Positions 1 to 12,637 are shown, counted from the stretch's first letter. The stretch is 64,000 nucleotides of DNA from Congeria kusceri (GCA_027627225.1 CM051029.1:10767715-10831714); one strand, 5' to 3'. Notes: a model not told the origin generated them from the letters alone. A program made the numbers and translations.

Positions 1-590
1 TTTACCGTTGACCGAGGACCATGTGAGTTGTACACGACACATCGCCTGGTCACGGGGAATAATAATCAGAAGTAATATTAAAATCATTCCAGACGTTTAG
101 AAGTTATGGTGGAGAAACAGAAATCCTTGACCTTTTGCCTTGAATTGTGACCTCGACCTTTGACAGACGAGCTTGGGAGTTGTATGCGAAACATTGTCTG
201 GAATAATAATCTGAAGATGCATTTAAATCCCTCTAAACATTAAGAAGCTTTGAATTGGAAACAAAAATAACCCTCTGACTTTGAATTGCGACCTTAAACC
301 TTTACTGACAATCATGGGAGTTATACACAACACATTGTTGAGTCATGGGAAATACTTATCTGATGTTACATTAAAATCCTTCCACGCGTTAGGAAGTTAC
401 TGATCAGAAACAAAAATTCATGACCTTTGACCTTAAATTGTGATCTTGACCTTCGACCGACGAGCATGGGAGTTATACGCGACAAATCGTCTGGTAACGT
501 GGAATAATAATCTGAAGTAATCTATAAATCCATTCAGGCATTTAGAAGAAAAATGGAGCAGTAAACACATCCTGATTTTCATTTTATTAT
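1..590. repeat. Degenerate tandem repeat, ~145-bp period
   Basis: About four degenerate units of roughly 145-150 bp. Each contains a version of 'catgggagttatacgcgac' (near 18, 165, 307 and 461), 'ggaataataatctgaagt' and 'tgacctttgacc'-like text. The first unit is cut by the window edge. The wording matches a repeat family I recall from bivalve genomes (inference). No coding potential is visible. Confidence 0.7.
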
Positions 591-2835
591 TTTATTATAA
601 ATTTGTTCTGCTGGCGGTTAAAGTATTCAAACATTGATATTCTGGATTATAGAAAACCAAACTAAAACATTCATATTGCGGTACAAGTAAACTTAAAAAT
701 ATTGTGATTAACAGAAAATCAAAATACATTTGTTCTGCTGGCGGTAAAAGTATTCAAACAATTGTAGTCTGGATAAAAACTAAAAGTTCCACTGGTTGTA
801 CATTTGTATTTTGAATATCAAAACAAGAAGATATGTATGCTACTACATTAAGTGACAGCTGTCCAGCTAGCTCAGTGGTTGACACCCTCACTTCTTATAA
901 AGCGTTGGATAACGATACAATCACAGAGATCTACAATTCCGCGCAACAAATGTTGTCACTTTTAATAGTATTTAGATGTTTTTGCCCTTAATCTAGGTAG
1001 AATCTATATTAATATTATCGGTATAGGACATATTTAGTGAGGTACAATACAAATAAATAATGTATTTGAAATCCGAATTCAAAATGATTATGCTATTTTA
1101 TTGAATAATATAGAACGACAAATGCCAACGCGAGATAAAAATCAATAGTATGAACATAACCTGTGTAGTTTAAAACTATTGTTTTGTTGTAACAAAGTAA
1201 ATTATGCATAAAAAACAATGCTATTAATATAACACTTTTATACAATACTATATGTTACTTTGATCTCTTATTACGAAACAATAGTGTCAACCATGTTAAC
1301 TAAGATCAGCATAGAGTCTGTTTACATATCTAAATAGCGTTTACCCGTGTTGTATTGTCAGAATCGGAAACAGTGTGTCTAACAAATGTCTGAAATATGA
1401 TCGCCACGACACGCTATCGCCGTGAACAGTATATATGTGAATTTAATCGGTTCCTCGAGTCTTATCATGCATTATATAATTTACACTGCCATAAAAGTTA
1501 TTTGGATGTTACTCTTGTCTCAGATTGACATTTTAATATCATCATCGTGCAAGTAAGTTGCATCTATTAAACGAGAATTCGTAATAATATGTCATAATTA
1601 TTGCAATGGAAATATAATTTTATAAGTTTTACTGCACTAGAGCTTACATTAAATATACTTATACCGATTTATTCCACATTCAAGGTTAGTAGTACTTTTT
1701 GGTTGTCATGATAGACCTGACAAGTCACTGATAACCCACGGACCTAGCGCCGCTTAGGTCCGAACTGTACTCAGACAACATGGTTTCTTCTGATTAAAAT
1801 GCTTTATAAGCAATTTCGATAGTGTTTGTTATTCTGCGCATACCTTCACTCATCAGTGGAAATGATCTGACTCGTCAAAATTCAAGAGTGTCTTGATAGA
1901 TCATATCTTATAAATTGTGTGTATAATGTTATTACCAATTAGTGTTATTTAAAGAATAAAACATAATAATATTACTCTTATTAAACATTAGTAGTATATT
2001 GAGACCAGCTGTTTCGTAAAGTTATTTAAAACACTAAAAACGAAAGTAGATAAACCGAGCCTGAATACTCAACTCGTTTAGAGATGCACTTGCAAACTAT
2101 GTACGTTGAAGTGTTATGGCTGTAGAAACTATTGTGTACACAGATGTTATCTACTGCTGCTACTAATAAAATGAAATATGTGCAATATATTCATAAACGT
2201 TTTATTATTGTATTGTTATAAATAAATAATCTCATTTCACTCAAATATAAAACCGATGTTTTATTCGCCAAAAATTGAAAATAAAAGAAATTATAGCAAA
2301 ATACACATATTTTCACCATGTTACGTATTATTTTCTTACAATAATCCATTCAAACCAATACAATGGAGCCATTTCTGCCCAACTGATGGGCAATACTACT
2401 CTGTTGCTAAAATAAAAACATGAACATGTTTTGTAAAAATATATTTACGGGTAGAACATTTAAATGCATCAACCACACATTCTTGAGACCCCATTTGTTC
2501 GTTTCATTGCATAAGGCAATCAAAGATGTAATTTTATTTATGGAAGAATAGTAATGTAGACATCCTTTTTGAATGCTGCTTTCTACTTGCAGTGTTTGTT
2601 ATTTCGGGTCATCCATAGATCTGCAAGGAATCTTTCGATACATCAATTGCTAGTGATCCAATTCGAGTATCGTTAATTAACCTGATTTATATGCATGTAT
2701 AATGCACATAGGTTGACATTAACCAATACAATGGCATTACCAATGATCAATAACAAGTAAGAATCTTTACAATACTGCAACTCAATGCCCATAAATACGC
2801 AACAACAAGCCTGTAACAAGGAAACATGATGCGAA
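591..2835. other. Non-coding AT-rich stretch
   Basis: No supported gene. A direct repeat is present at 601-649 and 728-774, sharing 'tttgttctgctggcggt'. A pol III A-box-like string (tagctcagtggttga, 868-882) resembles a tRNA or tRNA-derived SINE 5' end, but no convincing B box or cloverleaf follows. Confidence 0.5.
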
Positions 2836-3245
2836 TCTAAATATCCAACAAAAGCTGTTTGAAATCGAGTCGAAATATTCAACTAAAGCTGTTTTAAATC
2901 GAGTCGAAATATCCAACGAAAGCTGTTTGAAATCGAGTCGAAATATCCAACGAAAGCTGTTTGAAATCGAATCGAAATATCCAACTACAGCTGTTTGAAA
3001 TCGAATCGAAATATCCAACTAATGTTGTTTGAAATCGAGTTGAAATGTCCAACGAAAGCTGTTTGAAATCGAATGGATATATCCAACTAAAGCTGTTTGA
3101 AATCAAATCGAAATATCCAACTAAAGCTGTTTGAAAATAAATCGAAATATCCAACTAAAGCTTTTGAAATCGAATCGAAGTATCCAACGAAAGCTGTTTG
3201 AAACCGAATCGAAATATCCAAAAAGCTGTTTGAAATCGAGTCGAA
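2836..3245. repeat. 34-bp minisatellite, ~12 copies
   Basis: Tandem units of 34 bp built around 'aaagctgtttgaaatcgagt' plus 'cgaaatatccaac'. Copies differ by point changes (aaagctg, acagctg, atgttg) and small indels near the right end. Minus-strand reading frames across it are a by-product of the repeat: 34 is not a multiple of three, so all frames cycle every 102 bp. Confidence 0.85.
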
Positions 3246-4241
3246 TTGAGTCACGGCTATATCGTTGCAGCTCTTGTCAGCGGTAGAGAGTTAGGACGGT
3301 TTATAAATTGCAAAACAGAATCGTCAACGGCATGGTCGATCAAGTGCTATCATTATTTATGATGCCCAATATTTGAATGATTAGCATAGCACATTATTGA
3401 GATGCATGTAAATACGAACGAACACAATTACAAGATCAAAGAGAATTTTGAAGATGAAAACGGGCGGTTTGCTTATGCAATTGTAAAAACAAGTACCTAT
3501 TCATTATAATTAACCCACTATGATTAAATGAAAAAACACTTGTTGTTAAAGACGTCCGCCGTCTTTTTAAAAAGCGTGTGTTCTGTTACGTTATGCTTTG
3601 GCGCCAAAATGTTATATATTTTTGAAGGCGCGTTAATGCATCACCGACGTTACGTCATAAGCCTTAATATGACATAACAAATGTAAGCCATAACATATTA
3701 TGACGTGTTTTAACGGGTAAAGATGGCCGGAAACACTTAAAGTTGGTATGTAAATTTAAATTTTAATTATAATATAATTATAATTATAATATATATAGCA
3801 TACAAATGTATTCTACGCTTTAGTATTTATTCCACCTATACATTGTCACCTTTATAAAGTCATAATTATAACTAAATTTGTTGTTAACAATGTCTATACT
3901 TTTTGTATGTATTTGTTATTTGATAGGAACACTTTCATTATATCTGTTGAAATTACAAAATATTTGTTCATGTGTTTTCTACATGATTATAAAAAGTATT
4001 ATTTGTTTGCCTTAACAGAGAATCGCCATGAATAAACAGAAGAATATTTAAATGTGTTTGGTTCATACTAACAGTACCTAGCCACCCGTTAACACTTGTG
4101 TCATTCAATACGGTACACTATAATTTCAAAATAACATTATCCAATAAAAGTGTGACCTGATTTGTGTTGAGAAAAAAATATAACCGCAAACATGTTGTTA
4201 TCGTCTCTTGGGGAATATTTCAGTGCTATAGTGTATTGTGT
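3246..4241. other. Non-coding stretch
   Basis: No gene or RNA recognised. It contains a short AT palindrome-rich patch near 3755-3800 and otherwise featureless AT-rich DNA up to the left end of the 4242 TIR element. Confidence 0.5.
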
Positions 4242-5689
4242 TTAAGGTAGAAAGCCCCTAATGGGTATTTTTTTAAACCTTGACATTCTTATTCTCTTTA
4301 ATCATTAAATGTATTATTAGTCTAAACTGTGAAATATAGACAAAATATAGACACACGTTTTGACTTAAATACGATTTGTGTTATCACCCGTAATTTTTCT
4401 ATGTCAACCTAAAATAGATTTGGGGTACACATACAAAAATGACTGACAAATTGGCAAAATGTATTTTATTTATTTCTAAAATGCTTTATTTGATACATTA
4501 TACATAAATATATTGATCAAGTAAAAAAAAGGTAAGTACTTAAGTTGACAAACATACTTATGACCTTAAATATGGCTACTCATATGGTAAAAAGACAACA
4601 TATTTCATTACAGTAAAAAAAAACGCCGAACACCAATTCCCTTATTTTTGATAGTTTATTTCATAGTATGCCACAATCAGTAAAACCAAATATAATACTA
4701 CCTCATCTTTGAGGGGAAAAAGGTGTAACTTGACATATGGTTCACCACAAAAATCTCAAAGTAAATCATTTGAAATGAAGCAATCCTTTCTTATCTAATA
4801 GCATTATTAAATGAATTCGTTTTGCATTTATGTTAAAGAAATAGTGCTTTGTGGTAAATTGTGTAAACAAAATAGCTTGGGTTCACATATCCATGGTTAC
4901 CAAATACAGAACAATAATATATATTATTTTATAAGCGTTTGTTTAAAAACAATTACTTGACATTTACATTACATTAGGTTAACAAGAGTTTCAAAAAAAC
5001 AAATCTTTGGGATAATTTCCTTCAAGATTCTTCTTGAAGCGTGTGACTCTTTGTAAACTGTCACTGTTCAAATGATTTGTACAGCGGAAGATCTCGTCAA
5101 AATTCCTCAGTGGAACACCCAAGTTTACACAATGGACAGTTTTTTAAATTATCCAACGGAACACCAAACTCGATCACCCGATGTTTCGCTCCCCCCACCC
5201 CCATCTCGACTGACTTCTTTACCAAGTTTTACATTTGAATGAATGTTATTTCACAGCTATGAGCTCGGATCTCATTCACGCAGATATGTTTTATATACGA
5301 ATAATTATGTGCAATAATAATACTTCTTTGACGTTTATTTATTGGTATTTAAACCTTAGTTTTATGAAATACACCACACCCATCGCGACAACGTCATGAT
5401 TGAATATTAACAGAAATTCCCAACAATTACGTCATTTGAAGGTGTTCCCCATGCCAGTGAACCTTGTTTTTGTTAAAACTACATTTTTACTTCATCTTGA
5501 AACAAAAATAGGCATTCATTTTACACATTTTATTGAACATAACTCAAAATTCAAAAAGTAATGTTAGTTTTGCGCAAATAATGTCCGTTTCAGATCAGTT
5601 CGATTAGATTTACGGTTAGTGGCGAATGGGCCGATGTTAACCGATATTTCGCGAGTATTTCCGAAGTCTTTAGGACCGTTCTACCTTAA
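4242..5689 (-). mobile_element. ~1.45-kb TIR element, copy 1 (reverse)
   Basis: It begins TTAAGGTAGAAAG and ends CTTTCTACC-type sequence (..ccgttctaccttaa), giving terminal inverted repeats of about 20 bp. Read on the minus strand it matches copies at about 5696-7195 and 35361-36792, including the segment encoding VPLRNFDEI. In this copy the small ORF is broken: it reads VPLRNFDEIFRCTNHL and then diverges. Non-autonomous DNA transposon is the best interpretation. I do not recognise the family. Confidence 0.7.
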
Positions 5690-5695
5690 GGTTTT

Positions 5696-7195
5696 AACAT
5701 TTATTTTGGAATATTAAATTATTTTTAATTAAATGTGTGAAATAAATGATTATCTGTGTTTAAAGATGTAAGTAAAAATGTAGTTTGAACAAAGACAAGG
5801 TCCTCTGGCCCGGGAAATACCTTCAAATGACGTCGTTGTTGGGAATTTCTGTTTACATTTATTCATGACATTTTCGCAATATATCTCGTGTATTTCATTA
5901 CACTAAAGTTAAACTTAAGTTAAAATAGTTATAAACGAACGTCCAAGGATTATTAGTATTATTGAACATGATTATTCGTATATAAAAACATATCTGCGTA
6001 AAGGAGATATGTGTTCCTTGGTGTAAAAAAACATTCATTCACGCCAAAAACTTGGAAAAATAGTCAGTCGAGATGGGTGGTGAGCGGGACGTCGGGTGAT
6101 CGAGTTTGGTGTTCTGTTGGATTATTTAAAATACTGTTCATTGTGTAAAATTGGATCTGTTCCACTGAGGAATTTTGACGAGATCTACCGCTGTAAAAAA
6201 AATCTGAAAATTATGTATCGGCGAAATGATGAGAATGGTCTAAGAGACACCTTTTTGTCCAAAAACAGTGACATTTTTCCAATAGTCACAAGTTCCAAGA
6301 AGAGTCTTAATGAAGTTATCACAAAGATTTGCCAGCTTTTTCCAAACTCGTGTTAACCCAATGTAATGAAAATGTCAAATGACTTTTTTGAAACACACAC
6401 TTATAAAAAATGTTTTTTATTTTTCTGAATTTTCTAACCAAGGATATGTGAACCTCCGCTAGTTACATTTGTATTTAAAATGTTTACACAAAGCACTATT
6501 TCTTTAACATAAATGCAGCAAAAAGTCATTTAATATCGATTCTGCTATAAGTTTATAATTAGAAGAGAAAACCATATTTTTAAAAAAGAAGGACAAAATA
6601 TGCTTTTTTACTTGTCTTATTTTTCATAATTTTCACTTTTTTATAACATAGGGTTGCTTGAAATGAAATGTTATACCTTGAAAATTTTGTGGTGAATCTA
6701 TGTCAATTTATACCTTTTTCCTTTCGGATAAGCTTATATTATATTTTGGTATTACTGATTTTGACATACTATGAAATAAAAGTATTTATATTTTTACAAA
6801 AAATGGTGTTTGGCGTATTTTTGCGGTAATGAAATCTGTTGTTTTTTACCATATGATTAGCCAAATTTAATGTCATAAGTATTGTTGGTCAACTTTAGTA
6901 CTTATGTTTGTTATACTTGTTCATAAGATACATCTTTATCGTATACATTAAAGCTATTCAGGAATAAATAAAAATACATTTTGACAATATGTCAGTCATT
7001 TTTGTAAGTGTACCCCATCAACATTTTAGGTTGAAGTAGAATCATGAGGGGTTATAACAAAAATCGCATTTTTGTCAAAACGTGTGGCTAGATTTTGTTT
7101 ATATTTCACAGTTTAGTGTCACACTAGATTTAATGATCAAAGATAATAAGAAAGTCAAGGTCTAAAAAAAGTCCCAGTGGGGCTTTCTACCTTAA
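5696..7195 (+). mobile_element. TIR element, copy 2 (forward, left end missing)
   Basis: Homologous to copy 1 in inverted orientation and directly abutting it, so 4242-7195 is a large imperfect palindrome. The first ~130 bp seen in the 35.4-kb copy, including the left TIR, are absent. The right TIR (ctttctaccttaa) is intact at 7183-7195. It carries the best-preserved small ORF of the family. Confidence 0.7.
6096..6356 (+). CDS. Small ORF inside TIR element (unknown product)
   Basis: About 86 residues with a CSLCK pair near residue 15 and the block VPLRNFDEIYRCK, then LKIMYRRND and IVTSSKKSLNEVITKICQ. The same protein block is kept at 35829-36053 despite many nucleotide differences, and a decayed version exists in the 4242-5689 copy. 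There is no clear ATG at the beginning. It may be an exon or remnant of a larger transposon protein. No family recognised and no function proposed. Confidence 0.35.
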   Translation: MIEFGVLLDYLKYCSLCKIGSVPLRNFDEIYRCKKNLKIMYRRNDENGLRDTFLSKNSDIFPIVTSSKKSLNEVITKICQLFPNSC

Positions 7196-7337
7196 TAGAC
7201 GATTATATTCGGTGATATTGAACGTTTTTTATCAAAGCAGACTAATAGTACACTTAATGTTGTTATTGTAGTAATTTTTTTATATCATACTTATATTAAT
7301 TGTATTTGTGGTCAACCCAAATACTACAATCAAACAA

Positions 7338-7506
7338 TCAGTCAATCAAACAAGCAGACAGTCGATCAATCAGTCAGCCGATAGATTAATCAATCGATCA
7401 ACAAAGCATTCGGTCAATCAATCGATCGATAGATCAGTAAGTTAGTCCGTCCGTCCGTCCGTCCGTCCGTCCGTCCGTCCGTCCGTCCGTCCGTCCGTCC
7501 GTCCGT

Positions 7507-7538
<32 letters not shown>

Positions 7539-8765
7539 CAGTCAGTCAGTCAGTCAGTCAGTCAGTCAGTCAGTCAGTCAGTCAGTCAGTCAGTCAGTCA
7601 GTCAGTCAGTCAGTCAGTCAGTCAGTCAGTCAGTCAGTCAGTCAGTCAGTCAGTCAGTCAGTCAGTCAGTCAGTCAGTCAGTCAGTCAGTCAGTCAGTCA
7701 GTCAGTCAGTCAGTCAGTCAGTCAGTCAGTCAGTCAGTCAGTCAGTCAGTCAGTCAGTCAGTCAGTCAGTCAGTCAGTCAGTCAGTCAGTCAGTCAGTCA
7801 GTCAGTCAGTCAGTCAGTCAGTCAGTCAGTCAGTCAGTCAGTCAGTCAGTCAGTCAGTCAGTCAGTCAGTCAGTCAGTCAGTCAGTCAGTCAGTCAGTCA
7901 GTCAGTCAGTCAGTCAGTCAGTCAGTCAGTCAGTCAGTCAGTCAGTCAGTCAGTCAGTCAGTCAGTCAGTCAGTCAGTCAGTCAGTCAGTCAGTCAGTCA
8001 GTCAGTCAGTCAGTCAGTCAGTCAGTCAGTCAGTCAGTCAGTCAGTCAGTCAGTCAGTCAGTCAGTCAGTCAGTCAGTCAGTCAGTCAGTCAGTCAGTCA
8101 GTCAGTCAGTCAGTCAGTCAGTCAGTCAGTCAGTCAGTCAGTCAGTCAGTCAGTCAGTCAGTCAGTCAGTCAGTCAGTCAGTCAGTCAGTCAGTCAGTCA
8201 GTCAGTCAGTCAGTCAGTCAGTCAGTCAGTCAGTCAGTCAGTCAGTCAGTCAGTCAGTCAGTCAGTCAGTCAGTCAGTCAGTCAGTCAGTCAGTCAGTCA
8301 GTCAGTCAGTCAGTCAGTCAGTCAGTCAGTCAGTCAGTCAGTCAGTCAGTCAGTCAGTCAGTCAGTCAGTCAGTCAGTCAGTCAGTCAGTCAGTCAGTCA
8401 GTCAGTCAGTCAGTCAGTCAGTCAGTCAGTCAGTCAGTCAGTCAGTCAGTCAGTCAGTCAGTCAGTCAGTCAGTCAGTCAGTCAGTCAGTCAGTCAGTCA
8501 GTCAGTCAGTCAGTCAGTCAGTCAGTCAGTCAGTCAGTCAGTCAGTCAGTCAGTCAGTCAGTCAGTCAGTCAGTCAGTCAGTCAGTCAGTCAGTCAGTCA
8601 GTCAGTCAGTCAGTCAGTCAGTCAGTCAGTCAGTCAGTCAGTCAGTCAGTCAGTCAGTCAGTCAGTCAGTCAGTCAGTCAGTCAGTCAGTCAGTCAGTCA
8701 GTCAGTCAGTCAGTCAGTCAGTCAGTCAGTCAGTCAGTCAGTCAGTCTGTCAGTCTGTCAGTCAG

Positions 8766-8800
<35 letters not shown>
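7338..8800. repeat. Compound tetranucleotide microsatellite (GTCC)17-(GTCA)308-(ATCA)8
   Basis: Degenerate nTCA-type units (7338-7444) lead into 17 perfect GTCC units (7445-7512), then 308 uninterrupted GTCA units (7513-8744), two GTCT variants, and ATCA units (8769-8800). All blocks keep the same four-base register, which indicates one ancestral tract with successive point-variant expansions. The plus strand is stop-free through the GTCA and GTCC blocks but has no start codon, so no protein is proposed. Assembly length of a perfect 1.2-kb tract may be inexact. Confidence 0.95.
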
Positions 8801-8802
<2 letters not shown>

Positions 8803-9087
8803 TTGGCTTACAGATCACCGACTGATCATCGGCGTAATGATCAACAACTTCCGGTCACTGTACGTTTAAACACTGTGGTACAGGTCAAACCACACAGGTA
8901 TATGGACGTTTACAAGTTGCAACTATCAAAAAACAACTTTCGACTCGTTTAGTATACAGTTGTAAATCTAACTGGAATGACATGTACACAAGGATCATAC
9001 TATAATGTATTGATGCGCTAATTGCAAAAAAAAAATCCCAAATTTTTATGTTTTTTTTCATTTCAAGGTAAACTGTTAAAGTGTACA

Positions 9088-9091
9088 TCAG

Positions 9092-9139
<48 letters not shown>

Positions 9140-9171
9140 TAGTAGCAGCAGCAGCAGTAGCAGTGTCATCA
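9088..9171. repeat. (ATC)n to (AGC)n trinucleotide repeat
   Basis: About 16 CAT/ATC units (9092-9139) followed directly by tagtagcagcagcagcagtagcag. This is one of several triplet tracts in the window in which one triplet class passes into a one-base variant class. Confidence 0.9.
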
Positions 9172-9924
9172 TTAAATGATTAACACGTTTTATTTAAAAC
9201 GAATTTGGTAAGAAGGAGAAGACTGCTCGCACTCCGTGTAACGGACTAAGTATAATTATAAGCATGTTAATGCCTGTATACAATCACAACTAAGTAAATT
9301 GTGCATTGTATTTGGATATTCTATTGTACGGAGTATGGGTAGCCTTCCGGTCCGCTACGGCCAACTTTGCAATCGTAAGTTCTCCTGAACAGGCCAGCGC
9401 GTTCATTTGGCCCGTCTACCGCAATATATTGGAGTTTGCCCGGTTTCAATCTTTATCGCGCATAACGACATTTATCCCCCGAGGCACAGAAGGCCAAACC
9501 TACGATTCAGCTTCAACTGGTCTAGAAGGCCTCTGTCGCTTGACTGCGAGCGGTTGAAGAGGAGCGGAAGTCAGGCTATGCGATATATTCTTCCAGAAGA
9601 TGTTTTAGCCGATTTAGGCTCATCAGGCGCTGCGGGCGCTAGTGAACAGCCAACAGTCAAAAATAAGTAATTGCACAGTACTATGGCTACATTCGTCCAG
9701 GTCTGCTAAACCCTTTAATGCATAGATATCGTACCTGTTAGAGTAAATTATATTATTCACCAGAATTATATAATTTGCGACTTGTAGTTTGCGATGCATC
9801 CTATCCAGGCCCGGGCATCGTTGGGCGTAAATAAATTGTGCGCAAGGATGCTTTTGATTACATATGACAATTAATGAATATACACAGTAATTAAGACAGC
9901 GTTACACCACTGCTAACAAAGCGC
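9172..9924 (+). other. GC-richer stretch with two overlapping small ORFs
   Basis: Base composition rises compared with the flanks. Overlapping + strand frames at 9306-9557 and 9407-9670 are open for 83-87 codons. The second ends VLADLGSSGAAGASEQP. I recognise no domain, and no splice context or homologous second copy was found. It could be the decayed end of a transposon protein adjoining the 200-bp repeats that follow. Confidence 0.2.
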
Positions 9925-10500
9925 CTTTTTCGGGAACGATGTGGCGCAGAGGAGTCGGACCACTTCCAGTAGGAGCTTTTGAAGCTCCCGTGGTTTACTG
10001 ACCAGTTCCTGCGTAACATCAGTGTCAGGATAATGTTTCCGAGCAATACAATAAATTAATACGAATACATGCAAACCAGAAGTGCCGTTTTGCCGCTCGT
10101 GCGCCAGGAGAAGTTTTTACTATGTAAACTATGTGTATGCGTTTCTCGGGAACGAGGCGGCCGAGAGCCGTCGGACCACTTGCGGTAGGAGCGCTTTAGG
10201 TTCCCGCGGCTGCCTATTTAGGTCAGGGCCTCGATTTTCAAACTGTTTGGCATAGAGTAATTGAGCGCCAGGAGTCATTTTGCCTATATAGCAATGCGAA
10301 TATACATGGCTAGTAAGGGTAACGATTGCTAACTTGGCGTCTTTCTCGGAAAAGGAGGCGTCGGGCTACATCCAGTGGGAGCGCTTGAGATTCTCGCGGC
10401 TGTATGCTCAGGTCCGGGCATCGAGGCTCTTCCGTTGGCAGTAAACTAATTATGCGGCAAGAGACGTTTTCACTGTACCGGAGGTCCCCGCAGCTCAATT
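9925..10500. repeat. Degenerate ~200-bp tandem repeat, about 3 units
   Basis: Units begin with 'ctttctcgggaac'-like text near 9925, 10140 and 10340. Each then shows a 'gtcggaccacttgcggtagg' variant, a 'cccgcggct' variant and 'ggtccgggcatcg' variants. A partial extra unit lies upstream near 9803. GC content is higher than the surroundings. No conserved protein frame. Confidence 0.65.
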
Positions 10501-12197
10501 GTAAATTGCGCTATTTGTGGTTTTACGTATAAAGCTAAAATGCTATATCACAGCCACTGAATTTAAAAAGCGGATGATTTCTGAAATACGCGTGACATTA
10601 AACATGAAGTATTTAATTATATGGCGATTGAAAGGGAATTGTGGGCATATATAGTTTCGAAATGGGTCAGCTTTGTTGCGTATTTTCGATTTATCAAATT
10701 ATAGCTATTTGCAATACGCTGTAACTAATGATCAAGAACATGTACACTGTTAAAAGTTAAAATTTTCCTTTACAATTATATTTTAGCAGCAATCGATTTA
10801 AAACGATCCAAATCAAGTTTTCTTATCCACATACATTTTTTTAATACTTATTCAAACTTGGGAAATGTTACAAGAGATCTCAAGTTATTTTTATTATTTT
10901 TATATGTAAATTATTTAATATCTAATAGAAAAACAATAAGTACATGGCATACGGTCATTTTATTACTCGTACATTTGTTTGTTTGAGTGTCGTCATCAAC
11001 TGAGTGGAATTATATGTGTACCAACTTTAAACGTTTCCTGGGTTTTAACAAAACAAACTTTACTGTTTGAAACATTAAACTAACCTTATTTTATTATTCA
11101 CTGATAGATAAATGACAAATATGAATTTTCGTTCGAATTAAGCGTAATATGCAATGATTGTATTACCACTTTAATATTATAACTAGCTGAAACAAAATGT
11201 ACAGTATCGGTCAAGCAGTTGTCTGCGCTCGACCTATGTATCACAGGTTCTTCTCGACTTATCATGCGTTAACACAATGGCATTCTGATAATTCAGACTT
11301 TGAAAAGCAAAGCTAAAACAGTAATACATTACGTACAAATTATTAAATAAACATTTTCTTAACAAACAAAATAGTTCATTTTTAAAAGTGGGCACATTGT
11401 ACCATTTTTTAAAGTGGGAAAAATGTTCCCACTTTCGGAAGTGGGAACAAAATCCAGTGGGGAAATTCAAAATGTAAAAATGAAGAAAACGCTTATAAAG
11501 ATATTCATAAATACTAAACAACACAATGTTTCAACTAACCCAATATATTTTTTCTTGTTAATTAATAAAATAACATTTTTTCCCACTAGATTTTTTTCCA
11601 ATTTTAAAAGTGGGATTTTTTTGTTTCTAATCATAATTTAATTGTTCAAACAAGTATTAGTCCAAACAGTTAAACAACGCTTAATATGCATACGTATGCA
11701 ATTAAAAAGCATATTAAAAATGTGGGTAAGAATCCCAGGGTAAAAATAAAAAATAACAATGAAAACTACACATCATAAAACATAATTTAACAATACACAA
11801 GTAATCAAATTAGCAGGTATACACTAGTTTTGACAACGATTGTATACAATATGTACGATGGTAGTATCAAATTCTATATGTACATAAAAGTTTGCGTAAC
11901 TTAATTTCAACCAATGCATTTTCTTATAATTTAAAGTGTCGTTTTAAAGTTAGCCTATGTGGTAAATGCGACGTATTAAAACAACCACAATACGATAAAA
12001 ATATTATTGTTTTGAAATGGTTTATTTATACAATATTTTGTCTATCTGCAGGGGTTGAATCAGTTGCAAAGAACGACAAAAATTCACACAATAGAAGGAA
12101 CATGTATTCCAATAAAATGAACATACATTTAGCCTTAAGCACAACATAATTACATTAATTGGATGCGGTTCATTATGTTCGTTGTGGTAACATCATT
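10501..12197. other. Non-coding stretch with inverted aagtggga motifs
   Basis: No gene supported. Between about 11379 and 11620 there are six or so copies of aagtggga or its complement. Two of them form a perfect 11-bp stem with a 4-nt TCGG loop at 11424-11449. The short frames at 11234-11524, 11414-11641 and 11892-12149 have no recognisable content. Confidence 0.5.
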
Positions 12198-12637
12198 GTG
12201 ACGCACAATTAACTAGGGTGCTATAATGAAAATGTATTGACAAGTACTCGAGTAGAAGCGTTGTGACGCACCATTGATTAGGCTGCTGTAATGAACAAGT
12301 ATTGACAAGTGCGCGAGTAGCAGCGTTGTGACGCACCATTGATTAGGCTGCTGTAATGAAAATGTATTGACATGTGCGCGAGTAGCAGCGTTGTGACGCG
12401 CCATTGATTAGGCTGCTGTAATGAAAATGTATTGACAAGTGCGCGAGTAGCAGCGTTGTGACGCACCATTGATTAGGCTGCTGTAATGAACAAGTATTGA
12501 CAAGTGCGCGAGTAGCAGCGTTGTGACGCGCCATTAACTAGGCTGCTATAATGAAAATGTATTGACAAGTGCGCGAGTAGCAGCGTTGTGACGCACCATT
12601 GATTAGGCTGCTGTAATGAACAAGTATTGACAAGTGA
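12198..12637. repeat. 65-bp minisatellite, ~7 copies
   Basis: Head-to-tail 65-bp units with the pattern 'tgacgcaccattgattagg', 'ctgctgtaatgaaaatgtat', 'tgacaagtgcgcgagtagca'. Copies alternate between 'aaaatgtattg' and 'caagtattg' variants, suggesting higher-order duplication of variant pairs. There are no spacers between units, so it is not a CRISPR array. Confidence 0.9.

Noticed and set aside
7513..8744. Stop-free + strand frames across the GTCA tract (VSQS repeat)
   Set aside because: A 4-base repeat without stop triplets is open in all + frames. There is no start codon and the tract is a microsatellite.
12198..12637. Possible CRISPR-like array
   Set aside because: Units are contiguous 65-bp tandem repeats with no unique spacers, in a eukaryotic genome.
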